Positions 22,636 to 33,765 of a DNA stretch of 64,000 nucleotides are shown here, piece after piece. Source of the DNA: Psoroptes ovis (lineage: Eukaryota > Arthropoda > Arachnida > Sarcoptiformes > Psoroptidae); contig PQWQ01000025.1 in assembly GCA_002943765.1 (NCBI GenBank), positions 248,001 through 312,000 of the forward strand. The letters run 5' to 3'. The stretch's first letter is position 1; every line of letters begins with the position of its first letter. The position numbers were made by a program, and so were the translations under genes. The notes beneath the pieces are model-generated. The model made no database searches and was not told the origin of the DNA. It was given only the letters and a program-made list of their open reading frames with translations.

Positions 22636-22991
22636 AATGGCTTTTTAGCTCGAAATTTAAATTATTCGAAAGATTAGCTGGAATTTTCCCTATTAAATTT
22701 CAATACAAATTGAATTCCATTGATTCATGTCAATAAAAATTTACACAAATTTCAAATTGTATAAAGGGCAAGCAATTTGTGATCAAGTCACCATTATTAT
22801 TATTATTGTTGATTTTGATTAAATTTTTACAGAAGCCATTTGTTCAATGTGTTGTTGTGACAGCCATTCAAACGACTTGTGGATGACAATAAATTTGATC
22901 ATCATTTTTCTAATCAACCAACCAGCCAAAGGAATATAAAAATATTTCCTGTATTAAAGAAATGAAAAAATTATTATTATTTTCAATTCTA

Positions 22992-23071
22992 TTAGGTTGT
23001 CCGAAAAGTTCTGGCCGCTTAATCGATAAAGTTGCTAATGAAAATCGGCCAAAACTTTCCGGACAACCATA
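22992..23071 (+). mobile_element. mariner-like MITE, copy 13
   Basis: Intact left end and slightly altered right end (CTTTCCGGACAACCATAA). The left interior reads CTGGCCGCTTAATC, a hybrid of the two usual halves. Confidence 0.85.
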
Positions 23072-23300
23072 ATATTAACGTGTGGCACACACACATGCAC
23101 ACAATAATCATAATTTGCCAGAGAAAAAAAAATAAACATTTAAATGGATTTTTTTTTTATTCTGTTTCATCTGCTGTTAGACTTTTTCATCTAATTCCAT
23201 TAATGTTCCATTGTCATCAAAATGAATGAATGAATGAATGGATGATGAAAATGAGAAAAAAAAATTGCATTATTAACATTTTATTGCTTCAAAAAATATT

Positions 23301-23382
23301 TCGGTTGTCCGGAAAGTTTTGACCAATTTTCATTCAGCAACTCTCCATTGATTAAGAGGTCAGAACTTTTCGGACAACCTAA
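23301..23382 (-). mobile_element. mariner-like MITE, copy 14
   Basis: Ends TCGGTTGTCCGGAAAGTTTT and GAACTTTTCGGACAACCTAA with the interior reversed. Confidence 0.87.
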
Positions 23383-23657
23383 TACTTTCAAATTGTAATA
23401 ATTTCACGTAAAAATATGTTTTTCAACTTTTTGCTTCTTCAAATTTATTTCAATTATTTATTTTGGCTGAATCATTCATTTAATATCGTCATCATCTGAT
23501 AATAAATGTGAAAAAAATTAATTAAACAAAATTAAAGGAGAAAAAAAATTAAATTAAAAAGAAATTCAATTCAACTGAATGAATGCATTTTGCAATGGCG
23601 AATTGATTTTATGCGTTTTCATTTGTTTTGCTGGCTGTGTTTTGTTGTTGAAAACTA

Positions 23658-23739
23658 TTAAGTTGTCCGAAAAGTTCATTCGGCTTAATCAATCGAGAGT
23701 TGCTCATAAAAATCGGACAAAACTTTCCGGACAACCTAA
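23658..23739 (+). mobile_element. mariner-like MITE, copy 15
   Basis: Near-consensus copy (TTAAGTTGTCCGAAAAGTTC to CTTTCCGGACAACCTAA), interior in + orientation. Confidence 0.9.
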
Positions 23740-23833
23740 TATTATCACTATTGCTTTGTTGTGTTATGTTTGTTCAAATGTTATCATCGACATTTAGATC
23801 AAATATATCAAATGTTGTATGTGATATTTTTAC

Positions 23834-23866
<33 letters not shown>

Positions 23867-24535
23867 CAAAATCAATCATTCGAATTTTATTTATAACTTT
23901 TCAATCATCTCATCACACGACATACATTTTCCTGTCTCTGGAGATTTTGAAATTCAATTTTAAATAATCATAAAGAAAACAAAGGTGTTTACACACACAC
24001 ACAGTTATCACAATTATTAGATCATCAACTAATGTGTAGGCATTTTCAATTCAAATGGCGGAAAAAATGAAATTTTCAACATTTAAATTGAAATTCATTC
24101 AGATATAAATAATATTTTTTCGGTCTTCAATTGTGTCTACCAGTCAATCTTCAATTGTCAAATTTATTTTTGAAGTAAAAATATTGTCACAATGATGACA
24201 AATATATGCTGGTATATTCGTCATCATTCATTCATTGATTTTAGGGGAAAAAATATTGGCGAAAATCGTGGATTCAATGAATTCAGTTTATTGACTTGTG
24301 AATTTCTGTTTGTATTCTTCAAGTTAACTTACCAGTCTTGTTGATTCTGGGACAAATAATTAGTTTTCAAGTATTAATTAATGAGAATGTTGCTCGATTC
24401 TCTTAATAAAAACAATTAATTATTTTCGATTTTTCTCTGAAGCTAAAATCAATGAGCTTTGTTTCTGAAGAAATAAATTATGATGAATTTCTAGATGAGA
24501 ATTTTTCTGATTTCAGTGAAATTAGACTGAATATA

Positions 24536-24625
24536 TTAGATGGTTGTCCGAAAAGTTCTGGCCAATTTTCATGAACAAATCTCCATTGATTAAGCCGACT
24601 GAACTTTTCGGACAACCATCTAATA
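24536..24625 (-). mobile_element. mariner-like MITE, copy 16 (long-end form)
   Basis: The inverted repeat begins further out than usual: TTAGATGGTTGTCCG at the left and CGGACAACCATCTAA at the right. This points to a longer ancestral end (TTAGGTGGTTGTCCG). Confidence 0.9.
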
Positions 24626-25015
24626 TATTGAATTATTATTAGTTTGAGTAAATATTTGAAATGATTTTGGATTTTTTTTTTGTTACTGTTTTTATCAGTC
24701 TGTATCTGGTAAGCAAAAATAAATTCAATGGAAAATTGAAAATGAATAAATATAACAATCAACGTACACAAACAATTTTTTTTCTTGAAGATTATTCAAA
24801 TCGCTTTAAATTTAGAAATTTTTTGTTTTCAAAAAAAATAAACACATTGTGTCATTATATCGATCGATGCATTTATTATTTGTAGATTTTACTTTAAACT
24901 TGAATAATTTCAAAGAAATTTTTAAAAATTGACATTTCTCACACATAAACACACACGTAAAAGTTGAAAAATTTTTAATGGAAAAATTGTCATCTGTATG
25001 CACATATTGATATAT

Positions 25016-25100
25016 TGGGTGGTTGTCCGAAAAGTTCATTCGGCTTAATCAAGCGAGAGTTGCTCATTCAAATCAGCCAAAACTTTCCGGACAACTTACT
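25016..25100 (+). mobile_element. mariner-like MITE, copy 17
   Basis: Left end TTGGGTGGTTGTCCGAAAAG (long form) and degraded right end (CTTTCCGGACAACTTACTA); interior in + orientation. Confidence 0.87.
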
Positions 25101-25785
25101 AAAAAAATTTCTTAGAAAATTTTCAAATTTTTCTTGATGTCGATAATCATTTAATCATATTCTTCTCATATTATTCATTGGTTGAAAAACTTGATGATTT
25201 TCGAATCGAATCAAATCTAAGATGATGATGATATGCACTCGTAGAAAAAAACAAAAAAAAAATTATGATAAATCACGAAATTCGAAATTCGAATTCGAAT
25301 TCCATTTAAAAAATTCGATTTAAAATATTTTTTAAAAAACAAAATAAATTCAAAGAATTCAAATGAATTAATTATCATTGAAATATGTTAAATAAATGCT
25401 TTAAGCATTCATTCGGAGATGATTAAATGATGATGATTAATCGGATTATTTATTGCTTTTTAATGAATTTTAAATTTTTGAAGCGAAAAAACTTAAAATT
25501 CGTTAAAATTCATTGAAATTTATCAAATTTTCAAAATATTTTTGATACAAAATGATTAAACAGGCGATAATATCGTTGCTGTGATGCAATTTTTTGATTG
25601 AAATTCGATAATTTCAAATTAATTTCAAATTAAAATTCATAAATCGATTATCAAATTTCAATCAAACTAATGCTTCTGCCAGCTTGAGCTTGTTGCTACG
25701 GGTGACACAGTTTGGTGAACATTTTTTCATGAACAAATTCACAAATTACTTTGACAATTTGATTAATTAATTTTTAATTAATTAA

Positions 25786-25816
25786 TTTTGACTAATTAAG
25801 ACATGATTAGTCAAAA
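25786..25816. promoter_or_regulatory. Inverted AP-1-like repeat
   Basis: TTTTGACTAAT and ATTAGTCAAAA form an 11 bp inverted repeat with a 9 bp spacer. TGACTAA is close to the AP-1 site TGACTCA. TAATTAATTAA tracts lie just upstream. Function is inferred from sequence alone. Confidence 0.3.
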
Positions 25817-25924
25817 TTCAAAGAAATTCGATGTCATCACACTACGGTGGCTGATGATCAAATGAGCGAATCGAATGTTTTTGTTGTTTTTTTTGAATTT
25901 TCGAATTTTGGAAAAAAAAAATTT

Positions 25925-25938
25925 CTGCGCATGCGCAG
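25925..25938. promoter_or_regulatory. Palindromic NRF-1-type site
   Basis: CTGCGCATGCGCAG is a perfect palindrome matching the NRF-1 (erect wing) consensus YGCGCAYGCGCR in an AT-rich background, which makes it stand out. The downstream start is not identified; RIOK2 begins about 950 bp away. Confidence 0.5.
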
Positions 25939-25973
25939 AAAAATTTCATTCGATTTTCGAATGAATTTTTTCA

Positions 25974-25995
25974 AAAACGTTCGATCGAACGTTTT
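25974..25995. repeat. 22 bp perfect palindrome
   Basis: Perfect dyad centred on TCGATCGA with AAAACGT and ACGTTTT arms. It lies 35 bp from the NRF-1-type palindrome. Confidence 0.8.
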
Positions 25996-26054
25996 CAAAG
26001 AGTTAATTCACCAAAGATGTCAATTGCATTCTTCTTATTAGCTTTGGAATCTTT

Positions 26055-26120
26055 AAGAAAATTTTCAAAAATTTGAAAATTTTCAAAAATTTGAAAATTT
26101 TCAAAAATTTGAAAATTTTC
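26055..26120. repeat. 18 bp palindromic tandem repeat
   Basis: About three and a half copies of GAAAATTTTCAAAAATTT, where GAAAATTTTC is itself a palindrome. Confidence 0.85.
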
Positions 26121-26647
26121 ACTTTGTTTACTTATCTCTCGATTTACTCACGAGTTAATATCAACAATGTTACCACCATTCATCCATTCATCCATCCATC
26201 AATCACCATTCACCGATTTTAATTAATCATTCGACTCTCAATTCAACACAAATGATGGCAATAAAACGATTAAACGAATGGTTTCATTCGAATCAAACTG
26301 GCTGTGTGTAATTAGTTGTTCGTTGACTTGTCAAAAAATTCGAATTTCGAATTCAGTTTGTTTGGTCTCGAAACGTGTTTATTGATTTATTGGTTTGTTT
26401 GTTTATTTAAGCACAAATGAAGAAAATGCACCGAAAATGAAGATTTATTATTTTAGAACTCAATAAAATCAGCTGAAATTGGCTTCATAGTGAAATTTGA
26501 ATGAAAATTTGAGCGAATTTCAAACGATTTCAGTGCAAATAATGAATAATCAAGTGATAAAATTCATAAAATGATTAATATAAATTAATGATGATCAAAG
26601 TGGTCGGAAATGAAAATTTTTTGGAGTTTTGAATTTTGCATTTGGCA

Positions 26648-26662
26648 CAATAGATGGCGCTG
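26648..26662 (+). promoter_or_regulatory. CTCF-like motif
   Basis: CAATAGATGGCGCTG resembles the insect CTCF core (AGRKGGCGC). It lies about 220 bp upstream of the RIOK2 start codon. YY1/Pho (AAGATGGCG) is an alternative reading. Confidence 0.3.
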
Positions 26663-26881
26663 TGTGCCTCTGGTTTGTATTTTGAAAATTTGAAGTTATA
26701 TTTTGAAGGCGCCTATTTACACCCATTGGTCTATTTCGACTCAAGTAGGTTTACCTCGAAACCTCGTCGAATGAGCCACGTGATTTTTTTGTTGTTTTTG
26801 TTTACATCAATTTCTATCAACCACATTCATCAACCAAATTGAACCGACAAATTATCGATCAAGATCGACTTATTGGTCACA

Positions 26882-28444
26882 ATGGTCAAATTAGATGTGA
26901 CCTTGTTACGTTACCTCGAAAAGGATGATTTCCGTGTATTGACAGCCATCGAAATGGGAATGCGTAATCATGAATTGGTACCGAGAACCCTAGTGTATTC
27001 AATAGCTGGCATACAAAACGGAACGGTTTCGAAAATTTTGATGAACCTGAGTAAAAATCAACTGGTATCGTATGAACGTGGTAAACGTTATGATGGTTAT
27101 CGCCTCACATACCGTGGTTATGATTACCTGGCGCTGAATGTGTTGCGGAATCGGGGTGAGTGTGTTCCACATGGTCAGTGTTCGATTTTCGAATTAATTT
27201 CCAACATCATTCTCATAGGGGTCATCAGTTCGATCGGCCAACAAATCGGTGTCGGCAAAGAATCAGATGTTTACATCGGATCCAACGATGATGATGGCCG
27301 CCAATTTGCCATAAAATTTCATCGACTGGGTCGCACGTGTTTCCGCAAAGTCACCGATAAACGTGATTATTATCGCCGACGTCCGAATCAAAACCATAAA
27401 ACAGCCAGTTGGATTTATTTGTCTCGGTTGGCGGCCACACGAGAATTTGCGTTTATGAAATTATTGTACGAGAAACGATCGTTGCCGATGCCCGAACCAA
27501 TCGATATGAATCGTCATTGTATTGTTATGGAGCTGGTGGATGGCTCCATACTGAATCAGCTGTACTTGAACCCAACCACCACCGATGATGACCAAAATGA
27601 CCAATTATTGAAGAATCAAGAAGAAATCCAATTGCTTTACGATCAAATAATGTCCATATTGATTCGGCTAACGAATGAATTCGGTGTCGTACACGGTGAT
27701 TTTAATGAATTTAATATTATGATTCGACGGCGAAAGGACCAGGCTGGAGTCTTGGAACCGATTCTCATTGATTTCCCTCAGATGATTTCGGTCCGACATG
27801 AGCTGGCTGAAGAATATTTTCGCCGTGACCGTGATTGTATCGTTGATTTTTTCGTTAAACGTTTCCATTATGAATCGGATATGGTTCCAGTGTTCGAGCC
27901 ATGGGATGATGACCAATTGTCGCCAACCGAAACATCTGCGAATGAGCTTCAAACACTCGTAGATGCATTTGAAAATACAAATTTGATCGAATTCGATCAA
28001 TCAAAGACTTGCAGTGATCAAAATGGTGATGGTAAAAGTGAATTATTGTCAAAATTTTTGGCTGGTTTACACATGGCCAATGACGGTGATGAACAAAATT
28101 TTGACCATGAGTCCGATGCGACGCATGCGCAAAACGAAATTGATGAGAAAAACGTGATGATTCAAGAGCAAATGGCGCCATTACAACCAGCCACTGATGA
28201 CAGCCACATTAATAATGACGATGACAAACATTCGATAGCAACCACAACCTTCGATGCTCGAACAATAAAATCAAAACTTCTCAAAGAGCAACGTAAACAG
28301 CAACAAAGGCAACGTATGAAAGCGGCATCGAACGTTAAGAAAGCGGTGAAAGGTGATTCGAATGCCATACGACGCCGTAAACGTAATGATCAACAATTGG
28401 CTAAAGAAGATTTACAGGCATTGAAATTGTCCGCGTTTGATTAG
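26882..28444 (+). CDS. RIOK2: RIO kinase 2, atypical serine/threonine kinase of 40S ribosome maturation (2 exons)
   Basis: The start at 26882 (MVKLDVTLLRYL) matches the family N-terminus. A 63 bp GT-AG intron (27156-27218) is divisible by three and contains no stop. If unspliced it adds 21 residues between NRG and VISS, exactly where the family runs continuously into SVGNQMGVGKES. Spliced product is 499 residues. It has the winged-helix N-terminal domain (DDFRVLTAIEMGMRNHE), P-loop IGVGKESDVY, lysine in FAIKFHRLG, catalytic loop VHGDFNEFN and metal-binding LIDFPQM. RIOK2 acts in late cytoplasmic pre-40S maturation. The C-terminus is acidic, then strongly basic (KQQQRQRMKAA, RRRKRNDQQ), typical for the family. 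Confidence 0.95.
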   Translation: MVKLDVTLLRYLEKDDFRVLTAIEMGMRNHELVPRTLVYSIAGIQNGTVSKILMNLSKNQLVSYERGKRYDGYRLTYRGYDYLALNVLRNRGECVPHGQCSIFELISNIILIGVISSIGQQIGVGKESDVYIGSNDDDGRQFAIKFHRLGRTCFRKVTDKRDYYRRRPNQNHKTASWIYLSRLAATREFAFMKLLYEKRSLPMPEPIDMNRHCIVMELVDGSILNQLYLNPTTTDDDQNDQLLKNQEEIQLLYDQIMSILIRLTNEFGVVHGDFNEFNIMIRRRKDQAGVLEPILIDFPQMISVRHELAEEYFRRDRDCIVDFFVKRFHYESDMVPVFEPWDDDQLSPTETSANELQTLVDAFENTNLIEFDQSKTCSDQNGDGKSELLSKFLAGLHMANDGDEQNFDHESDATHAQNEIDEKNVMIQEQMAPLQPATDDSHINNDDDKHSIATTTFDARTIKSKLLKEQRKQQQRQRMKAASNVKKAVKGDSNAIRRRKRNDQQLAKEDLQALKLSAFD

Positions 28445-28494
28445 GTTCAAAATAGTTTTCTTCATTAAAAAAAAACAATTCGCAAAAAACACAA

Positions 28495-31400
28495 TCATTT
28501 AAGATGTCCATTAAGTATTGAATTATTATTGGTACTGTTGAACTGTTTATCACTGCTGGAATTCGATGATACAGTGTTGGTCATAATATTCGGACCATTA
28601 CTTTGACCGATAGCGCTTTGGTTGTTGCTGTGGTTGTTTGGATTATTCGTTGATTGTTGTTGCTGCTGCTGCTTTTGTAGCTGTTGCTGTTGAACGGTTT
28701 GAAATAGCTTTGTACGTTTACGGGCATAATGATGCCAATGCAGCAGTATTTGATCATCAATAAATTTCGAACATTGTGTCGATGTCAATTCGCGGCGAAA
28801 ATGTTCGTGTTGCAGGAGATCAAGAAAATGTAAACACATTGGATATCTGTGATATGTGGGAAGAAAATAATGAAATTAATAAGTGAAATCAACTGAAAAC
28901 AACTCTGGAAAATTTACTTGATAAATTTAGCATATTCAGGCCGTTTCCAATATTGCAGATAATTCAAATAATTGATGAATGATTTATCATTGAAATAATC
29001 ACGTTGTGCTAAAACTGTGCGGGGATAGAAATTATCAAAATATTAGGTGGTTGTTCGAAAAGTTCGTTCCGCTTAATCAATCGAGAGTTGTTCATTAAAA
29101 TCAGACAAAATTTTACGGACAACCTGATAAAAACACAAATATGACAGGTCTTGCAACTTACAATTCAAATAATTTGGATTAGCCAAACATTGTACAAATT
29201 CCAGTTCGATTTGTAGCCGTATTTTGTCTTCACTTTCTATATATTTACATAAATGGGAAGAAATTGGAAAAAAGGGTTAAGATTTTCGACAAAAATCAAT
29301 CCAATATGATTCATTTTCAAAGGTATTCAAATCAACTGGACATGATTCATCATCAGGTATTAGGTCTTTGATGGTCAACATTCGAAATTGATAATCTAAA
29401 TCATTCGATTTGGACGATGATTGAAACTTCGACAGTTTTGCTACCGACACATAATGTCGGACATCGATCATTGATTCTTCAAAAATCCAATCAGATAATC
29501 GATTATCACCACTGCAATCGTTCATCACATTCACAGTGGTATCGAAACAATTTCGTTGACTAGGCGTCGTAAGATCTGTAAAGCATTCGAAACTAATCTT
29601 GGACAATGGGAAAATGATTCCACTGCCTTCAGCTTTGACAAAACTTTCTTTCAAGGTCCATAACCGTATGAAACGAGATAAGCGGCCATAATCGGTTGCT
29701 GGTTGACGAATATAGCGCCATTCAGCGGCTGAAAATTGTTTATGCATTATGTTGAAAAAATCATCCAATTTGTTCATACCACCCGAGTATTCAATTTTCA
29801 TGAGGTCAATACCTAATTTAGCTGCAGACGTATCAGCTGCTAGCGCACAATAATCACCTGAATGTGATATGTTGAATTGAAAATCATTGTATGGCGCGTG
29901 ATTACCATTCGAATCGACTACGTTTGAAAAAATGAAAATATCATTAGATAAATGCTTTGAAAGGAGCAAAATCCAAAAACACTAACCTTCGATCAAAATT
30001 GGTTTACCTTTATCACTTCGTTTCAGTAATAATTGATCAGTTATTTGATGGCCAAGACCTTCACCAGTGCTGCAATCGTAATCCTCTTCATCATCATCAT
30101 CGCTACTGTTTATACCTTGCAAGTTGTCGTCATTATCAGTGTTCATAGGGGTCAAAGAGTTATTTGAAACTTGAAACCTTTTCCGTTGTTCATGATCAAA
30201 GAAATGTTCACAACATTTCCGTATCAATAGCCTTCCGATCAGGGCATGTTTTGCATCTCGCTTGTAAACATAGCGATTAATACGATTACGTTCGATATCA
30301 TCACCGACCAGGTGCATCGCCGTTATCCATTCATGACGTGTTGGTTGCCATTTGGCCGTATTCACTACCCATCGTAAGATTTGGGATTTCGGACCTTCTC
30401 GAGCAATATTTTCATTGACCATCGTAAACAATCGATATTTTTTGATTATTGGATTTCGATACTTGCAAATATGTCGGATTATGGCTGATTTTGCTTCATA
30501 GGAATCGAATTAATTTGATTGATTTGATTTGACGGTGAAGATTTAATTAATTGAAATTGCCACAAAATCAAATATTTCGTTCATACACACACAGAGAAAC
30601 ATTCACTGAGAAATATGGTCAATATGTACAAGTGTATCACAGTGTATTGATTTAAATATGTATAAGTAATCAGTCACTGGATGGGAAAATTCCCAGAAAT
30701 TTTTGTTAATGATAAAAATATCATTCGAAATCAAATCAATCGAACGACAAATATGACGATTGATTTGAACATTTTAGGTTGTCCGGAAAGTTTTGACGGA
30801 TTTTAATGAAGTAACTCTATCGGTTAAGCGGAATGAACTTTTCGGACAGCCTAAAATATTAGTATTTGTGTGTAAATGATATATGAACAGACACACAGAG
30901 GCACTGATGATGAACAAAATTACGACAAGCGTCAATGAAGATTATAGCTTAGCATAGCGTTTTTAGTTAAAATCAGTTTCAAATCGTTTTAAAACGCGCC
31001 AAGCAAGTTTAGTTATTGAAAATACATAAATAAATGAATTAAATATGGCAGAAAAAATCCAAGGCAAAATTTCAAAAAATTAATAAGTAATAAGTCTGTT
31101 TTAAGGCTGTTATCTTATCTTTTACAAATAAATAAACAAAACTAAAATAAATGAGAAAATTGAAGAGAAATATAGTCATAATTGCGTTAATTATGATTAT
31201 ATTTCAAAACATATTCAATTTCTCTTCAATGATATGTTTGGTTAATGTTTCAGTATATTTTAATATAATAGGTTGTCCGAAAAGTTATGGCTAATTTTCA
31301 GAAACAACTACATTGACTAAGCCGAATGAACTTTTCGGACAACCACCTAATATATTTTATCATGTGTTTGTAATGTTTATGTGTGTTTCAAATATATTTT

Positions 31401-31537
31401 GAAAATTGGAAAAAATCACAAATTTCAACCAATAAACTATCAGATTACACAATAATTGAATAGTCAAAAAATTAATAAATTTCAAATCGAAATACTCACC
31501 ACTTAGATTTTGCATCACTTTTGGATCCATTTGTCAT
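28495..31537 (-). CDS. MED31: Mediator complex subunit 31 (4 exons, first exon remote)
   Basis: Exons 28495-28846, 28918-29014 and 29162-29232 are secure. They encode the SOH1 core (LELEFVQCLANPNYLNFLAQ, YFNDKSFINYLNYLQYW, EYAKFIKYPMCLHFLDLL, FIDDQILLHWHHY), almost identical to animal MED31. No start codon fits directly upstream of 29232. The best candidate is 31500-31537, encoding MTNGSKSDAKSK and ending at GTGAGT in the correct phase. This gives 185 residues. It would make intron 1 (29233-31499) contain the whole phosphopantetheinyl transferase gene on the same strand. The C-terminal extension is Q/N/S-rich. MED31 links Mediator to RNA polymerase II initiation. Confidence is high for exons 2-4 and about 0.55 for exon 1. 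Confidence 0.85.
29042..29128 (+). mobile_element. mariner-like MITE, copy 18 (MED31 intron 2)
   Basis: Long-form left end TTAGGTGGTTGTTCGAAAAG and decayed right end (TTTTACGGACAACCTGA). It occupies more than half of the 147 bp intron. Confidence 0.88.
29277..30422 (-). CDS. AASDHPPT: 4'-phosphopantetheinyl transferase (AASDHPPT type, 2 exons)
   Basis: Exons 29987-30422 and 29277-29917 encode 358 residues. The start is ATG at 30422 (MVNENIAREGPK). Family landmarks in order: RWVVNTAKWQPTRHEW near the N-terminus, RDAKHALIGRLLIRK, RSDKGKPILIE, FQFNISHSGDY, the magnesium-binding LGIDLMKIEY and WTLKESFVKAEGSGI. The enzyme transfers phosphopantetheine from CoA to a conserved serine of acyl-carrier proteins (cytosolic FAS, mitochondrial ACP). 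An acidic D/E insert (SSDDDDEEDYD) precedes the substrate loop. It lies wholly within the predicted first intron of MED31 on the same strand. Confidence 0.93.
30774..30854 (-). mobile_element. mariner-like MITE, copy 19
   Basis: TTAGGTTGTCCGGAAAGTTT to GAACTTTTCGGACAGCCTAA, interior reversed. Confidence 0.9.
31268..31350 (-). mobile_element. mariner-like MITE, copy 20
   Basis: Right end in the long form (CGGACAACCACCTAA), left end short (ATAGGTTGTCCGAAAAG), interior reversed. Confidence 0.88.
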
Positions 31538-32059
31538 TGTTTGAATTCTTTTTTCGAATGTTTTCGATTGGAAATGATATATTTTGGAGTCAAATGAATG
31601 ATCCACTGAAACACACAAATAATGCTGTAATTAGAATAATGATAGATGATTAGTTAACGAAATTCAATTAAAAAAACAAAAACAAAAAAATTCAAGGCAA
31701 TCAACCGTGTTGACTCTTTTGTTTTGTTTTTGTTTTTTTATTTCATTCGATTTGACTATTTTAACTGACCTGATTATTTTAGCTCGAAACAGACTTTAAA
31801 ATGCACGTGTCTGATAGAAATGTTGTTTTTTTAAAAAGGCTGTTCGAAAAGTTTTGACCAATTTTCATGGGGTAACTCTATACGATTAAGCCGAATGAAC
31901 TTTTCGGACAACCTAATATTTACAATCGAACTGTCTTTTAATTTCTTTGAACTGAGAAACTAGTTTTTCTTTCCATTTTTGCCAGGACAAATACAATATT
32001 GATGATCACGATAATAATTACGTAATTATTAGTTTTAACTGTCTGAAACAACATAAATA
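31538..32059. promoter_or_regulatory. Divergent promoter region, MED31 exon 1 / PAK1IP1
   Basis: About 520 bp between the predicted MED31 start and the PAK1IP1 start. Contains MITE copy 21. No sharp promoter motif is visible. Confidence 0.4.
31836..31916 (-). mobile_element. mariner-like MITE, copy 21
   Basis: Left end decayed (AAGGCTGTTCGAAAAGTTT), right end intact (CTTTTCGGACAACCTAA), interior reversed. Confidence 0.87.
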
Positions 32060-33712
32060 ATGGAAATTATCATTGGAACATATGAAGAGTTTCTTGTTGG
32101 ATATCAACTGAAGAAACAACATGAGTCAAAGTCGATAAATAATGTAAGTATTTATACTTACCTGGATTATGCTTGTAGATGAAAATTTCAAAGTTTCACC
32201 TCTTTACAAGTCAATTGATCAATTGATTTTCAATTCGAAACTCGTAGATAATTAATTATTCATCGAATATATTTAATGTATTTCCTTGTTTCCACCAATA
32301 GGATAATAACAACTGTAAATATTCGTTGGAACAATCATTCACTAATCATTGCCATAATGGATACATTAAATGCATGGCAATTTCGAGCAAATATTTGGCT
32401 TCGGGCAGTTTGGATGAAAAAATTAATTTAATCAATATCCGTTATCGTAGAGAAACAGGAACACTGTTGTCACATACAGGGACTATAACTTCGTTGAAAT
32501 TTTTGCCAAACTCATCATCATATCTATTTTCAGCATCCGAAGATGGTACCATAGGTATTTGGTGTTCGAAGAGGTCATGGAATCTTGAAAAGCTATTGCG
32601 AGGTCACAAAGATTCGGTCATTGATATCAGTGTTCATACGTCGGGTAAATTATTGCTGTCAATTTCCAAAGATTTAACGCTTCGCACGTGGAATCTGGTC
32701 AAAGGTCGTTGTGCTTATATTGTTAACCTTAAACAAGTGGGCAACCAGATACAATGGTCACCATCATGCTCATATTTCGCCATTGTTTTCAATGATCATA
32801 TCGATATTTATGATATTAGTAATGGTTCAATCGTACACAGTGTACCACAAAAAACTGTCGGTGGTAAACGTTTGAATCGGCTTCAATACATCACTGTAAG
32901 TGTTTATAACATTCAATGGTTAATTAATCAGCTGATTTAACTGTGTTTTGACAAAATTTTTAGGACAACACGATTGCCATCATATCAGATTCTACAGATC
33001 TGATTATTTATGATCTAAAATCGGAAAAAATAATTAATAAAATTGAAAATGCACATGAAAATCGTATTAAAGACATTCAAATACTTGAATGGAATTCATT
33101 GGAATTGAATGATGAATTATCGGCGTTAATCGATGAAAATGATCGAAAATCAAATCGCCTATGGCTATTTACATGTTCCAGTGATGGTTTCATTAAAATC
33201 TGGTCATTCAACCGTGAAAATGTGAGTCCATTTTACCCTTTAAAATGCTTCATTTTTGACCCTTTGATCCATTATTCCATTGTGTAAAGCTCGCAGAAAA
33301 ACCGCTGCTGCTGGCCAAAGTCGACAGTACTTGCCGGCCAACCTGTATGACTGTATGGAATTCATCAATGAAATCAGTGAAAAACAACCGAAATGACTTC
33401 ATCGTACCTGAATTGGCGATAAGCAAAGAAGAGCTGGAGCTGTGTCGGGCCAAATCGATGAAAAAATCCAGGGCAATTGACCAGGTTTCACTTGGAAAAA
33501 TCGGCGAAGACAATGATGACAAAGACGATGCTGATGAGGATGAGGAGGAGGAGGACGATGCACTGGCAATCAGTGAAATGAAGCGACGAATCAGCCGAAA
33601 GAAGAAAATAATGAAACACAAAAACTCGAAGAAGAAATTGATGACTTTTAAGATGAAAAAACAGCTGATTCGCCAAAAGCAAAATCAATTTAAAACAACA
33701 CTGATTAAATAA
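32060..33712 (+). CDS. PAK1IP1: PAK1-interacting protein 1-like WD40 protein (4 exons)
   Basis: Exons 32060-32143, 32302-32895, 32964-33221 and 33290-33712, all phase 0, encode 452 residues. The N-terminus (MEIIIGTYEEFLVGYQL) and the WD repeats follow PAK1IP1/Mak11: HTGTITSLKFL, FSASEDGTIGIW, GHKDSVIDISVHTSGKLLLS, DLTLRTWNLVKGRCAYI, then AHENRIKD and CSSDGFIKIW. The C-terminal tail is acidic (DDKDDADEDEEEEDD), then lysine-rich, as in nucleolar proteins. The family acts in 60S subunit assembly and negatively regulates PAK1 in vertebrates. Introns are 68-158 bp and free of MITEs. Confidence 0.93.
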
Positions 33713-33765
33713 ATTCTTGTATTTTCTTGGTGTTTTTCTCAGCAAATCAATAATCTTCGATTCTA

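Larger units (their letters stand above)
22636..26881. other. Gene-poor region between GPCR and RIOK2
   Basis: This 4.2 kb stretch contains five MITE copies, a poly-A tract (~23836-23864), AT-rich homeodomain-like sites and several palindromes (25.8-26.1 kb, listed separately). Short open frames have no recognisable domain. It should include the GPCR promoter and 5' untranslated exons, and the RIOK2 promoter. Confidence 0.5.
30423..31499. other. Predicted MED31 intron 1 / promoter of the AASDHPPT gene
   Basis: No coding frame of interest. It contains two MITEs and AT-rich sequence, and must hold the transferase promoter. Confidence 0.4.

Noticed and set aside
28112..28130. GCATGCGCA in the RIOK2 coding region as an NRF-1 site
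   Set aside because: Only a partial match, and it lies within conserved coding sequence far from a start.
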